A stretch of DNA of 49,657 nucleotides, taken from the NCBI GenBank assembly GCA_017626815.1, contig JAGAHY010000004.1, positions 1 through 49,657 of the forward strand. The letters are read 5' to 3'. Made by a program: the position numbers and the translations under genes. The DNA is from Bacilli bacterium. GTDB lineage: Bacteria > Bacillota_I > Bacilli_A > RFN20 > CAG-826. Below are positions 1-10,883 of the stretch, piece by piece. The notes under the pieces are model-generated. The model searched no databases, had not been told where the DNA came from, and saw only the letters and a program-made list of their open reading frames with translations. Positions within the stretch are counted from its first letter, which is position 1. The number at the start of each line of letters is the position of its first letter.

Positions 1-445
1 CAATCATGGTGAGCAATACGTTGGCCATGTCTAAGCCGCCTAAGAACCACTTAATTAGACTTAGCGAGAGGAAGAAAAAGCCCATTGCCACGATGGCGGT
101 GAGAAACAATAAATAGACGTGCGGCAGGCGCGCGACGAGGAGGATGCCATAGCAAACGCCGGTCATCACTGCGGGGATGAGATAGAAAACGGTGTTATGG
201 ATATCCCAAAACGTGACCGCGAGGCTAATTCCTAATACGGATAAGATATATAAAGGAACATAGCGGGTCCTGCAGAAAAGGCAAACGGCAGCTGATGTTA
301 ACGGGGCAAGCAGCATGATGAAGATTCCCGAGAAGGGGAGCCATGTGGCAATCAGGCTGATCAGCGCGTTAAAGCCGACCATCATCGCGATGAAGGTGAT
401 GTTTTCGACTGGCCTTTGCTTGCGAGTGAAGAAACCCATGTCCAT
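1..445 (-). CDS. Polytopic membrane protein, partial (C-terminus outside window)
   Basis: Reading the minus strand from an ATG at 445 gives an open frame of 148 codons that runs off the left edge. It begins MDMGFFTRKQRPVENITF and then alternates hydrophobic stretches with short charged loops, giving about five membrane segments in the part visible. A Shine-Dalgarno-like GAAGGT lies 9 bases before the ATG, which supports this start; a second ATG two codons later is possible. It is transcribed away from pcrA, with 95 bases between the two starts. I do not recognise the family with confidence. The layout of short helices around a small soluble N-terminus recalls ECF-transporter S components or YybS/DUF2232-type proteins, but no diagnostic motif is visible in this part. 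Confidence 0.7.
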   Translation of the reverse strand, partial: MDMGFFTRKQRPVENITFIAMMVGFNALISLIATWLPFSGIFIMLLAPLTSAAVCLFCRTRYVPLYILSVLGISLAVTFWDIHNTVFYLIPAVMTGVCYGILLVARLPHVYLLFLTAIVAMGFFFLSLSLIKWFLGGLDMANVLLTMI

Positions 446-540
446 ATTATGCAACCTTCGACGGGAGTTTTGGACAGGGTACAAACTTTTTCGCGTAGCC
501 TATCCAAATGTTCTTTTACTCTTAGTAAAATATTCGGGCT

Positions 541-2835
541 ATGGGAACTGATTACGCTTCACTATTAAACGACACCCAACTCAAGGCTGTCACGACTACT
601 TCGCAGTACGTCCGCATCATTGCGGGCGCTGGCTCGGGAAAGACCCGTGTTTTAACGTACCGAATTGCCTACCTAATGGAAATGATGCACGCCGATCCTC
701 ATGGGATTTTGGCCGTCACTTTCACCAACAAGGCGGCTCAGGAGATGAAAGAAAGGGTGGCACGAATCATCGGGGAAAGCGCGCGCTTTTTAAGCGTCTC
801 GACATTCCACTCGTTCTGCGCGAAGTTTCTGCGCATGGAAGCCCACAATATCCAATATCCGGCCTCTTTTACCATCTTTGATGAAGACGATGTCGAAAAA
901 CTGATCAAGAACATTGTCGTGGATATGGGCTATAAAAAGTCCGACCCGATCTTAAAAGCGGCTATCCATTATATTGATGCCAAAAAGACTCGGGGCATTT
1001 ATCCCGAGGATATTTCGATCACCCATGAGTCGTTCCAAGACGAGAAGGTGTGCCTAGAAATCTATACGAAATACGAAGACGCCAAGCATGCGATGCTAGC
1101 TTTTGACTTCGATGATTTGATTCTCGTCACGTTAAACATCTTGGAGAATTTCCCCGCGGTCCGTTACAAGTACCAGTGCCGATACAAACATGTCCTTATT
1201 GATGAATATCAGGATACCAATGACGTCCAATACCGTCTGATCAAATTGCTGATTTCACCGGAAACGAATCTATATGTCGTCGGCGACCCAGACCAGACCA
1301 TCTACACGTGGCGTGGGGCGAATCAAGGAATCATCTTAAATTTCCCTATTGATTTTGAACCCTGCGAAGACATTGTCTTAGCGCGTAACTACCGTTCGAC
1401 GAAAACCATCTTGGACGCCGCCAACAGGCTTATCGCGCACAATACCAAGCGTGTCAAAAAAGACCTGTTTACCGAATCGGAAGCGGGCGATAAAGTCGTG
1501 GCAAAGCGCTTCGAATCGGCTGAAGAAGAAGCCCATTACGTCGTCAACGAGATTGTGGAACTCGCTGGATCCAAGTGGCCGGTGGACTACACGAACATTG
1601 CCGTACTTTACCGTTCCTCATACCTAACCCGTCCATTCGAAGCGGAATTCGCGGCGAAAAGAGTCCCTTACCGTATTTTCGGGGGTTTGCGATTCTATCA
1701 GCGCAAAGAGGTCAAAGATGTCCTCGCATATTTTCGTTTATTGCTCAACCCACTCGACGATGTCTCCTTCGAACGTATCGTCAACGTGCCTAAGCGTGGC
1801 ATCGGCGATTCTTCCATCAAGATTATTAAAGATGAAGCATCCGCCTGCGGCTTATCCTTATATGAATATTGCGCGCATCTCCAGGAGCATTCGGAGTCCG
1901 AGCTACCCCGTCGCGTCATGGGTCCGTTGATGGTGCTGACTTCGAAAATGGAAGCGACCAAGGCGGAATTGAAAGAGAATCTTGAAGCTTATAGCGAAGT
2001 TCTCCGTAAGTTCATCACTGATATTGGCTACTTCGCTTATATTGTCGAAGACCAGGGCATCGACGAAGACCGCGCGGGTAACGTCAACGCGTTGTTTGAC
2101 GATATCACCCACTATATCAAAGAAAACCCAGAATCTACTTTTGACGAATACCTGCAGAACCTTTCGTTATTGACTTCACAGGACGATATGAATGGAGGCA
2201 ATTATGTCTCCTTGATGACTGTCCATGTGGCGAAGGGCTTGGAATTCGACAACGTCTTTATCATCGGATTAAACGAAGGGGCGTTCCCCTCCTACCGTTC
2301 TCAGATGGAGAAGGGGAACGATGGTTTGGAGGAAGAGCGTCGCCTTGCTTATGTCGCCATCACCAGAGCGAGGAAGAAACTGACTTTGACGTGCAATTCC
2401 GGCTATTCCTACACGACGGATTCCCATGCCTCTCCTTCTCAATTCTTCGAAGAAGCGGGGGCGAAGTTCCCCGCTGACCCCGCGCCATCTCATCGTGGCT
2501 CTTACTACGGGTCTTCCTATGGTAAGAAGAACAATGGTTGGAAATCGGTTGGGTTCGAAGACCGTAAGAAGAGTTTCTTCTCAGACGGCGATGCTATTGA
2601 TCCTTTTGAACCCGCGCCAGAAAAGAAACCCGTTGAGACCCGCCCTGCGGATAACGGCATCAAAGATTGGCGCGTCGGGGACAGGGTCCGCCATGAGAAA
2701 TTCGGCATCGGTCAAGTTGTCGAAATCATCGATGACAATATCATTGTTGTTCTCTTTGAATCCTCATCCAAGAAGACTTTGTTGGCATCGCACCCGATGC
2801 TTTCTCGTATCGCCAAAAAAGGAGCGGAGGCATAA
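541..2835 (+). CDS. pcrA: ATP-dependent DNA helicase PcrA (UvrD/Rep family)
   Basis: A 764-residue superfamily 1A 3'-5' DNA helicase for nucleotide excision and mismatch repair and for clearing replication forks. The Walker A motif AGAGSGKT is at residues 28-35, the Walker B motif appears as LIDEYQDTND, and the later helicase motifs include VVGDPDQTIYTWRGA, ARNYRST and VSLMTVHVAKGLEF. The C-terminal tail ends in a PcrA-type Tudor-like module (DWRVGDRVRHEKFGIGQVV). Length is normal for Gram-positive PcrA. The frame is closed by a TAA at 526-528, so the start must be at 541 or the ATT at 532. No Shine-Dalgarno sequence precedes it, and TAAAAT at 526-531 could be a -10 box for a leaderless message. 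ligA follows after 3 bases, the usual pcrA-ligA pair of Firmicutes. Confidence 0.97.
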   Translation: MGTDYASLLNDTQLKAVTTTSQYVRIIAGAGSGKTRVLTYRIAYLMEMMHADPHGILAVTFTNKAAQEMKERVARIIGESARFLSVSTFHSFCAKFLRMEAHNIQYPASFTIFDEDDVEKLIKNIVVDMGYKKSDPILKAAIHYIDAKKTRGIYPEDISITHESFQDEKVCLEIYTKYEDAKHAMLAFDFDDLILVTLNILENFPAVRYKYQCRYKHVLIDEYQDTNDVQYRLIKLLISPETNLYVVGDPDQTIYTWRGANQGIILNFPIDFEPCEDIVLARNYRSTKTILDAANRLIAHNTKRVKKDLFTESEAGDKVVAKRFESAEEEAHYVVNEIVELAGSKWPVDYTNIAVLYRSSYLTRPFEAEFAAKRVPYRIFGGLRFYQRKEVKDVLAYFRLLLNPLDDVSFERIVNVPKRGIGDSSIKIIKDEASACGLSLYEYCAHLQEHSESELPRRVMGPLMVLTSKMEATKAELKENLEAYSEVLRKFITDIGYFAYIVEDQGIDEDRAGNVNALFDDITHYIKENPESTFDEYLQNLSLLTSQDDMNGGNYVSLMTVHVAKGLEFDNVFIIGLNEGAFPSYRSQMEKGNDGLEEERRLAYVAITRARKKLTLTCNSGYSYTTDSHASPSQFFEEAGAKFPADPAPSHRGSYYGSSYGKKNNGWKSVGFEDRKKSFFSDGDAIDPFEPAPEKKPVETRPADNGIKDWRVGDRVRHEKFGIGQVVEIIDDNIIVVLFESSSKKTLLASHPMLSRIAKKGAEA

Positions 2836-4851
<2,016 letters not shown>

Positions 4852-4902
4852 TGCTAGAATCGGTAATTTAGCGTTTAGTTATGTATCTTTCTTTGGAACG
4901 CG

Positions 4903-4956
4903 CTTCCCTTTATGGGAAGAGGTGTTTATACTTTCCCTGATTGGAGCGTTTTCTTT
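4903..4956 (+). promoter_or_regulatory. Probable gatCAB promoter region with a small inverted repeat
   Basis: Between ligA and gatC there are 105 bases. They hold a perfect hairpin, CTTCCC-TTTAT-GGGAAG (4903-4919), and a good -10 hexamer TATACT at 4927-4932, 24 bases before the gatC ATG. The best -35 at 18 bases spacing, TTCCCT, is poor, so the promoter would be weak or activated. The hairpin is not followed by a T run, so it is not a convincing terminator for ligA; overlap with the -35 position would fit an operator. A GGAG sequence at 4943-4946 serves as ribosome binding site. Confidence 0.35.
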
Positions 4957-5253
4957 ATGAAAGAGATTAACCTGGACGTACTCAAAGACGCGGCGCACCG
5001 TCTGCTTTTTGACATGTCCGATGAAGAATATGAGACATTGCTCTCTGAGTTTGCCGTGCTCACGAAACAAATGGAAACCATCGGCAAAATCGAAGGATTG
5101 GAAGACTATGAACCGATGACCTTCCCCTTCGAATGTGAGACGACTTATCTTCGCGAAGATGAGCCGACCACTCCGCTTTCGCGCGAGGAGGCTTTGGCTA
5201 ACGCCGGCTCAACGTTAGACGGGGAGATTAAACTTCCCAAGGTGGTAGGTTAA
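4957..5253 (+). CDS. gatC: Glutamyl/aspartyl-tRNA(Gln/Asn) amidotransferase subunit C
   Basis: A 98-residue small subunit of the GatCAB amidotransferase, which converts Glu-tRNA(Gln) (and often Asp-tRNA(Asn)) to the correct amidated form. The protein has the GatC layout: an N-terminal helix pair (VLKDAAHRLLFDMSDEEYE) that wraps GatA, a middle EDYEPMTFP segment, and a C-terminal LREDEPTTPLSREEALANA motif that is typical of the family. I place the start at the ATG at 4957 (MKEINLDV), not at the in-frame ATG at 4912, because the family begins here, a GGAG lies upstream, and the longer version would overlap the probable -10 box. gatA follows after a single base. Confidence 0.93.
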   Translation: MKEINLDVLKDAAHRLLFDMSDEEYETLLSEFAVLTKQMETIGKIEGLEDYEPMTFPFECETTYLREDEPTTPLSREEALANAGSTLDGEIKLPKVVG

Positions 5254-5254
5254 T

Positions 5255-6715
5255 ATGAACTATTTAGACTTATCGATTCGTGACATCCACCAGGCCTTGG
5301 TGGAAAAGAAAGTCACCCCTTTGGAATTGACCAAAGAAGCTTTGAAGAGAGCGAAAGAAAACAAAGACAACTGCTTTGAGATGATCCTTGAGGAAGAAGC
5401 GCTTGCCTTTGCATCGACGTTAACTGAACCTGAAGCGGATAACCTTTTATGGGGCATTCCTTACCTCGCCAAAGATAACTTCTCAACTAAGGGGCTTCCG
5501 ACGACGGCTTCCAGCAATATTCTTGTGGGCTATAAGCCGTTATATGATGCGACGGTCATCGCTAAACTAAAGGAAAAGAAAGCCGTATTGATCGGCAAGA
5601 CTACCTTGGATGAACTCGCCATGGGCGGAACGGGCACGACCGGCCACCTCGGCATTACTTATAATCCCTATGACCCCAAACATGAGCGCATGATTGGCGG
5701 CTCAAGCTGCGGATCTGCTGCGGCTATGGCTGCGGGCATTGTTCCATTTGCCTTAGGCTCGGATACGGGCGACTCGGTCCGTAAGCCGGCTTCTTATGGT
5801 GGTGTCATTGGCGTGAAACCGACCTGGGGCAGGATTTCTCGTTACGGGTTATTCCCCTTCGCACCGAGCTTGGATCATGTCGGTTATTTCACCCGCTATG
5901 CGGAGGACGCGGCCGTTTTGCTCGAGGCTCTTTCGGGCAGGGATGTCATGGATTCGACATCTTCCGTGAAAGATGTTGATGCGTATGTCGCAGAAAGTGA
6001 GAAAGAATTAGTTTCCCCACGTATCGCGGTTCTCGACGATATCGTCGAATCCATCCGCGACAACGCGATCCGCGACGCCTTCCTCGATTCTTTGAAGAAG
6101 CTGGAAGAGGCTGGAGCCATGATTAACCATATCCGCTTTGGGCATGACCTATTAGAGTCCATCTACGCGACTTATATTGTCATTTCTTGTGCCGAGGCAA
6201 CCAGCAACGACGCCAACCTCGACGGCATTAAATTTGGCCCATATTACGAAGGCAAGACCTACCAAGAGGTTATGTCCCAAGCGCGTACTAAGGGATTCTC
6301 TGAATTAATCAAGAGGCGTTTCGTCATCGGTAGTTTTGCCTTGATGCGCGAGAACCAGGATGTCTTGTTCCTCCGTGCACAAAAGAACCGTGCGAAAATC
6401 GTGGAGCGCACCAACCAAATCCTCGCGGACAACGATTTCATTTTCGTCCCTGCGGCTCCGACAGTCGCCCCAAAACTTGGTGCCACTAGCGATAAGCTTT
6501 CCGATGAATACCTCATCGCGGATAACCACCTTGCTTTGGGCAACTTTGCAGGCCTTCCCTCCATCACGATGCCGCTTGGCTATGAGAATGGGCTACCCTT
6601 TGGCGTGAACTTCATGGGCCGCGCATTCGAGGAATCCAAATTGTTGTCCATTTGTCGTACCTTTGAAAAAATCACGGGGATTTGCGGCGACTATTATGGA
6701 AAGGAGGGCAAGTAA
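5255..6715 (+). CDS. gatA: Glutamyl-tRNA(Gln) amidotransferase subunit A
   Basis: A 486-residue amidase-signature enzyme that releases ammonia from glutamine and channels it to GatB. The catalytic Lys is in YLAKDNF and the two serines are in GGSSCGSAAAMAAG and GSDTGDS, forming the Ser-cis-Ser-Lys triad. The second signature reads TGDSVRKPAS; most bacteria have TGGSIRQPA, while from memory the aspartate form is common in Mollicutes, which helps to place the organism. Length is normal. The gene starts one base after gatC and is followed by gatB after 2 bases, so the three subunits are co-transcribed and probably translationally coupled. Confidence 0.97.
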   Translation: MNYLDLSIRDIHQALVEKKVTPLELTKEALKRAKENKDNCFEMILEEEALAFASTLTEPEADNLLWGIPYLAKDNFSTKGLPTTASSNILVGYKPLYDATVIAKLKEKKAVLIGKTTLDELAMGGTGTTGHLGITYNPYDPKHERMIGGSSCGSAAAMAAGIVPFALGSDTGDSVRKPASYGGVIGVKPTWGRISRYGLFPFAPSLDHVGYFTRYAEDAAVLLEALSGRDVMDSTSSVKDVDAYVAESEKELVSPRIAVLDDIVESIRDNAIRDAFLDSLKKLEEAGAMINHIRFGHDLLESIYATYIVISCAEATSNDANLDGIKFGPYYEGKTYQEVMSQARTKGFSELIKRRFVIGSFALMRENQDVLFLRAQKNRAKIVERTNQILADNDFIFVPAAPTVAPKLGATSDKLSDEYLIADNHLALGNFAGLPSITMPLGYENGLPFGVNFMGRAFEESKLLSICRTFEKITGICGDYYGKEGK

Positions 6716-6717
6716 TT

Positions 6718-8148
6718 ATGAATTTTGAAGCAGTCATCGGCTTGGAAATCCACGTCGAGATGAAGACGAAATCCAAGATGTTCTCTTCTTCTCCCAATGG
6801 TTTCTCTCGCGAACCCAATACACAAGTTACACCCTTTGATATGGCTTATCCCGGCACCATGCCGGTGGTCAACAAAGCCGCGGTCATCAATGCGATTCGC
6901 GTCGCGAATGCCTTGCATATGACGATTGACCGGCTCATTCGTTTTGATCGTAAGAACTATTTCTATTCTGACCTTCCCAAGGGTTTCCAAATCACCCAGC
7001 AATTCCACCCGATCGGTCGTGAAGGCTATTTGGATATTCTCGACCGCGATGGCAAAGTCAAACGCATCGGTATCGAACGCATCCATATGGAAGAAGATAC
7101 CTGCAAGCAGTTGCACTTCGCTTCTTATTCTTTGCTGGACTATAACCGCGCTGGCGTCCCGCTAATTGAAATTGTCTCCCATCCGGAGATGCGTTCTGGC
7201 ACCGAAGCCATGCACTATGTCGAGGCTATTCGTAACATTGTTGTCTACACGCTTACTAGCGACGGCAAAATGGAAGAAGGCTCGCTTCGCTGCGACGTTA
7301 ACGTTTCCTTACGTCCCTTTGGTTCGGATAAGTTTGGCACCAAGGTCGAGATTAAAAACTTGAATTCGACGAAAAACATCGAATCCGCGCTCGACTATGA
7401 AATTGCCCGTCAAAGCGCGATCTTGCTCTCCGGCGGACAAGTGCAGCAGGAGACTCGTCGTTATGACGAGGCTTCCGGAAAGACGGTCTTAATGCGCGTT
7501 AAGACCGATGCTGTCGACTACAAATATTTCCCTGAACCCAATATCACCCCCATTCGCATCAGCGAGGAATTCGTTCGCGACGCAATCGATACTTGCCCCG
7601 AGCTTTATGACTCCAAGAAAGAGCGTTACGTCTCCCTTGGCTTGTCTCCTGTCGATGCGGCGATTATTTTAGATAACCTTGCTATGTCGCAGTATTTCGA
7701 TAAGGCGTTGGGCGATGGCAAATACGCTAAGACGGTTTCCAACTTGCTCATTGTCGAGGTCAATGGCTACCTTAATAAAAACGGCCTCACGATTGAACAG
7801 TTCCCACTGCAGCCAGAGATTCTCTATCTCTTAGCGAAGGAGCAGGAGGGCGGATTTACCCATAAGCAAGTGGTGGATATGTTCCACTATTGTGTGGAGA
7901 ACGAAGGCGCTAAGCCTGAGGATGCGATTAACGCGCTCCATATCGCTAAACAATCTAGCGATGATTCCCTCGTCCTTAGCTTTGTCACGGCCGTCCTCGA
8001 CGCCAATCCGCAATCTATCGCGGACTTCAAAGCCGGCAAAGACCGCGCCCAAGGCTTCCTCGTTGGCCAAGTCATGAAGATGGCCAAGGGCAAAGTCAAT
8101 CCTGGCGCCGTCGCTAAGGTCATGGCCGAAGAACTCAAAAAGAGGTAA
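6718..8148 (+). CDS. gatB: Aspartyl/glutamyl-tRNA(Asn/Gln) amidotransferase subunit B
   Basis: A 476-residue kinase and tRNA-binding subunit of GatCAB. It phosphorylates the mischarged glutamyl (or aspartyl) group and transfers ammonia to it. It opens with the family signature FEAVIGLEIHVEM and carries the conserved RKNYFYSDLPKGFQI, EEDTCKQLH, DYNRAGVPLIEIVS and EGSLRCDVNVS blocks. The C-terminal YqeY-like helical region for tRNA binding ends in KVNPGAVAKVMAEELKKR. I choose the ATG at 6718 because a strong AAGGAGGG (6700-6707) is spaced 10 bases before it and the family starts with MNFEAVIGLE; an upstream in-frame start at 6682 lies inside gatA. Confidence 0.97.
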   Translation: MNFEAVIGLEIHVEMKTKSKMFSSSPNGFSREPNTQVTPFDMAYPGTMPVVNKAAVINAIRVANALHMTIDRLIRFDRKNYFYSDLPKGFQITQQFHPIGREGYLDILDRDGKVKRIGIERIHMEEDTCKQLHFASYSLLDYNRAGVPLIEIVSHPEMRSGTEAMHYVEAIRNIVVYTLTSDGKMEEGSLRCDVNVSLRPFGSDKFGTKVEIKNLNSTKNIESALDYEIARQSAILLSGGQVQQETRRYDEASGKTVLMRVKTDAVDYKYFPEPNITPIRISEEFVRDAIDTCPELYDSKKERYVSLGLSPVDAAIILDNLAMSQYFDKALGDGKYAKTVSNLLIVEVNGYLNKNGLTIEQFPLQPEILYLLAKEQEGGFTHKQVVDMFHYCVENEGAKPEDAINALHIAKQSSDDSLVLSFVTAVLDANPQSIADFKAGKDRAQGFLVGQVMKMAKGKVNPGAVAKVMAEELKKR

Positions 8149-8151
8149 TTC

Positions 8152-8805
8152 ATGGAAAAGGAAATCGCCGATATCTTGCGCTATCTGGAAGAGGTTAACT
8201 CTTTCGCGCTGCCCAAATACCGGGAACTTCCTGGGGTCGCCCTGTACATGGAACAGGTGCTTTCCTACATCAATGGTTTGCTATCTTCTTTATCTCACGA
8301 CGAGACCAAATCCTTAACTTCCTTCATGGTCAACAATTACGTTAAATCAGGTTTAATCGACGAGCCTCAAAAGAAGAAGTACAGCAAAGAACAAATTGGT
8401 TATCTTATCGCCGTCACATTGATGAAGACGACGGTTTCCATGTCGGAGATGGAGGTTTTGATTAAATTAGATCAAGGCATCTCTCCGAACAAAGAAAAGC
8501 TTTATCGTTTTTGGTCTGATGTCGAAGGAACAATGCTTTCTGAGGCGGCAAAGAAAACCCAAGGCCGCATCGAATCCATTCAACGACGTTATGTCCAAGA
8601 TTCTAAAAATGATGCGTATATTGCCGATGAAAATGCCCGGAATTCGCTTGGCTTAATTGCCATGCGTCTTGCTATTCAAGCGCAGGCGAACAAACTTCTT
8701 TCGGACTATATCATCAAAAAAATAGACGAGTCGATGCAACGGGAGGAAGAGACGAAGACGCAAGAAAAAACTTCCAAGAAAGCACAAAAACAAAAAAAGA
8801 AATAA
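8152..8805 (+). CDS. DUF1836 domain protein
   Basis: A 217-residue cytoplasmic protein with the DUF1836 pattern: SFMVNNYVKSGLI, then KKKYSKEQIGYLIAVTLMKTTVSM, followed by a helical segment. The family is found in Firmicutes and resembles a winged-helix or MerR-like DNA-binding domain, but to my knowledge it has no proven function. The last 40 residues are strongly charged and end in a run of Lys and Gln. It starts 3 bases after gatB with GAGGT as ribosome binding site and is followed by galE after 17 bases, so it probably belongs to the gatCAB-galE transcript. Being fixed beside translation genes may be only an operon accident. Confidence 0.75.
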   Translation: MEKEIADILRYLEEVNSFALPKYRELPGVALYMEQVLSYINGLLSSLSHDETKSLTSFMVNNYVKSGLIDEPQKKKYSKEQIGYLIAVTLMKTTVSMSEMEVLIKLDQGISPNKEKLYRFWSDVEGTMLSEAAKKTQGRIESIQRRYVQDSKNDAYIADENARNSLGLIAMRLAIQAQANKLLSDYIIKKIDESMQREEETKTQEKTSKKAQKQKKK

Positions 8806-8822
8806 ACCAAAAGGAGACACAC

Positions 8823-9836
8823 ATGAACATTTTAGTTACTGGCGGCCTCGGATTTATTGGTTCCCACACCGTCGTGGAACTCATTTCCGCCGGCCACACC
8901 CCCATCATCGTAGACAATCTCGTCAATTCCAAACTCGAGGTTCTCAATCGTTTAGAAAAAGTTACTGGAGTCCGTCCGGCCTTTACCCAGCTTGATGTCG
9001 CGGACAAGGAAGCTTTGGATAAAGTCTTTGATGCGAACAAGATCGATGCGGTTATCCACTTTGCTGGTCTTAAGGCCGTCGGGGAATCCGTCAGCAAGCC
9101 TTTAGAATATTATTCCAACAACCTCGGCTCCACGCTTACCCTCATCGATTGCATGAAACGCCATGGCGTGAAGAATTTGATTTTCTCTTCCTCGGCTACG
9201 GTCTATGGCGTGCCCCCGAGCCTTCCCATTAAAGAAGAATTCCCGCTTGGCGAAACCACCAATCCCTACGGCACCTCCAAAGCCATGATTGAGAGAATTT
9301 TGACCGACTTCTGCAAAGCAAATCCTGATTTTAACGTTGCGTTGCTCCGCTATTTCAACCCCATTGGCGCTCATGCTTCCGGCGAACTTGGTGAAGATCC
9401 TAACGGCATCCCCAACAACTTGATGCCTTATATCACACAAGTTGCTGTTGGCCGTCGTGATCACCTTACTGTCTTCGGTGATGACTACGATACCCCCGAC
9501 GGAACCTGCGTCCGCGACTACATCCACGTCGTCGACCTCGCCATTGGGCACGTCATGACCTTGAAGAAACTGGTTCAGAATCCTGGCCTTGTCATCTATA
9601 ACCTCGGCACGGGTAAGGGCTCTTCTGTCTTTGAAGTGCTTGCCGCCTTCGAAAAGGGCACCGGCGTCAAGATTCCTTACGTCGTCGGGCCGAGAAGGGC
9701 AGGGGACTTACCCTTCCTCTATGCTTGCTGCGACAAAGCCTTCGAGGAGCTTGGCTATAAAGCGACCCGCACCGTTGAAGATGCGTGCCGTGACGCTTAT
9801 GCCTTCCAAAAGAAGAATCCAAACGGTATCCAATAG
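8823..9836 (+). CDS. galE: UDP-glucose 4-epimerase
   Basis: A 337-residue extended short-chain dehydrogenase that interconverts UDP-glucose and UDP-galactose for the Leloir pathway and for surface glycan precursors. It has the NAD-binding TGGLGFIGSH at residues 6-15, the catalytic Ser in FSSSATVYG (about residue 124), Tyr149 and Lys153 in NPYGTSK, and the GalE-type LRYFNPIGAH and CVRDYIHVVDLA motifs. AAGGAGA sits 8 bases before the ATG. It is the last gene of the plus-strand block and is followed by an intrinsic terminator. No other Leloir gene is in the window. Confidence 0.97.
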   Translation: MNILVTGGLGFIGSHTVVELISAGHTPIIVDNLVNSKLEVLNRLEKVTGVRPAFTQLDVADKEALDKVFDANKIDAVIHFAGLKAVGESVSKPLEYYSNNLGSTLTLIDCMKRHGVKNLIFSSSATVYGVPPSLPIKEEFPLGETTNPYGTSKAMIERILTDFCKANPDFNVALLRYFNPIGAHASGELGEDPNGIPNNLMPYITQVAVGRRDHLTVFGDDYDTPDGTCVRDYIHVVDLAIGHVMTLKKLVQNPGLVIYNLGTGKGSSVFEVLAAFEKGTGVKIPYVVGPRRAGDLPFLYACCDKAFEELGYKATRTVEDACRDAYAFQKKNPNGIQ

Positions 9837-9856
9837 GCTTCATGCTCATTTCGAAA

Positions 9857-9883
9857 TCCGCGCCTAAATGACGCGGGTTTTTT
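9857..9883 (+). terminator. Intrinsic terminator after galE
   Basis: CCGCG (9858-9862) pairs with CGCGG (9872-9876), with a T-G pair outside it, and is followed at once by six T residues (9878-9883). It closes the gat-galE transcription unit. Confidence 0.85.
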
Positions 9884-9917
9884 ATAAATATTTTTCGCAC
9901 ACATGCGCAATGTGTTA

Positions 9918-9946
9918 TTGATTGTTTTTTTCATTGACTTTAAAAT
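9918..9946 (+). promoter_or_regulatory. Sigma-70-type promoter of the 9994 gene
   Basis: TTGATT at 9918-9923 and TAAAAT at 9941-9946 are separated by exactly 17 bases. Transcription would start near 9953, giving a leader of about 40 bases with AAGGAGGG at 9979-9986 just before the ATG at 9994. Confidence 0.7.
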
Positions 9947-9993
9947 GGAATGTAAAGAAGTGTAAAAACTCGGCAAATAAGGAGGGATGCCAT

Positions 9994-10872
9994 ATGGGTA
10001 ACGACATCGTAAATGTGAACGAGTTCTCTTCCAACAAGGAGACTGAGGTTTCTCCAGCTAAGGAAACCGTGATTCAAGTTTTTTCTGAAGGCAGCCAAGT
10101 CGTCGATGGTCAGCCGGCGGAAAACAAAGAAGTGATTGAAGTGAAACAGGGTGAACCTATTAACATTGAAATCACCGAATACGATACCGTCGAAATGGAA
10201 ATTAATGGCGTCACGACTGTCCTTTATCAAGGAAAACCCCGCCCTGCGCCGAAGCCAATTAAGAAGCCTGCGCCCAAGAAAGTGGTTAAACCCGCGCCAA
10301 AGGCCGAGCCCAAGCCGGAGCCCAAACCTGAGCCCAAACCGGAACCTGCACCTGTTGTTGCACCAGCCCCCGCTAAGACCGGACCCATGCCGCCAAGAAG
10401 AGGCGCCGTCATCCGCAAGAAGAACAGAAAGATTACCCGTTCGAAAGAACTCGCGGACTTTGGCCCAGGCTTGACGGATGATAATCAGCACTCCATTCAC
10501 ACCATTCCTTTCGAGGAAAAAGTCAATATTGCGCCAAAGGATATCAAGAAAAAATACAAAGACCTTTCGGCGTATTTGACGGATGTCTACGGCTGCTCGC
10601 ACCGCATCAGTTTTGGTTATGACTCCTATCGCGTTGGCAAGAAGGTCGTCGTTGCTTTGTCTCTTGGCGGCGTTCACTTACGCGTCAACGCGGCCATTGA
10701 CCCGAAGTTCTATGAAGGAAGCAAACTCCATGTCAACGATGACTCGGATTCCAAGAAATACAAGGACATGCCGAGCTATATCAAAGTCATGTCGGATAAG
10801 ACCTACAAACAGGCCATCCGTCTCATCGATGACACGATGAAGAACCTTGGAGTCAAAAAGATTAAAGCCTAG
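9994..10872 (+). CDS. Unknown protein: acidic N-terminus, Lys/Pro/Glu linker, conserved C-terminal domain
   Basis: A 292-residue soluble protein with no signal peptide or membrane segment. Residues 1-80 are acidic and include a motif that reads like a small beta domain (GEPINIEITEYDTVEMEING). Residues 81-135 form a low-complexity linker of KP and EPKP repeats. The C-terminal 120 residues contain an ordered domain: ISFGYDSYRVGKKVVVALSL, DPKFYEGSKLHV, DSKKYKDMPSYIKVMSD. From memory this domain recurs, unnamed, at the ends of many uncharacterised Firmicutes proteins (pattern YLALDPKEY...KYHVxD...KKYxxVP...KSDR). The start at 9994 is set by a strong AAGGAGGG; an upstream in-frame start at 9922 would sit within the promoter. 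The gene has its own promoter and ends 11 bases before the receptor gene, so they probably share a transcript. Confidence 0.75.
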   Translation: MGNDIVNVNEFSSNKETEVSPAKETVIQVFSEGSQVVDGQPAENKEVIEVKQGEPINIEITEYDTVEMEINGVTTVLYQGKPRPAPKPIKKPAPKKVVKPAPKAEPKPEPKPEPKPEPAPVVAPAPAKTGPMPPRRGAVIRKKNRKITRSKELADFGPGLTDDNQHSIHTIPFEEKVNIAPKDIKKKYKDLSAYLTDVYGCSHRISFGYDSYRVGKKVVVALSLGGVHLRVNAAIDPKFYEGSKLHVNDDSDSKKYKDMPSYIKVMSDKTYKQAIRLIDDTMKNLGVKKIKA

Positions 10873-10883
10873 GATTTCAAAAT

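Noticed and set aside
4903-4919. Hairpin CTTCCC-TTTAT-GGGAAG as a ligA terminator
   Set aside because: Only six pairs and no T run follows; it is kept as an inverted repeat in the gatC promoter region.
10290-10360. Short tandem repeats as a CRISPR or satellite
   Set aside because: They are in-frame codons for EPKP/PAPK units of a protein linker, without spacers.
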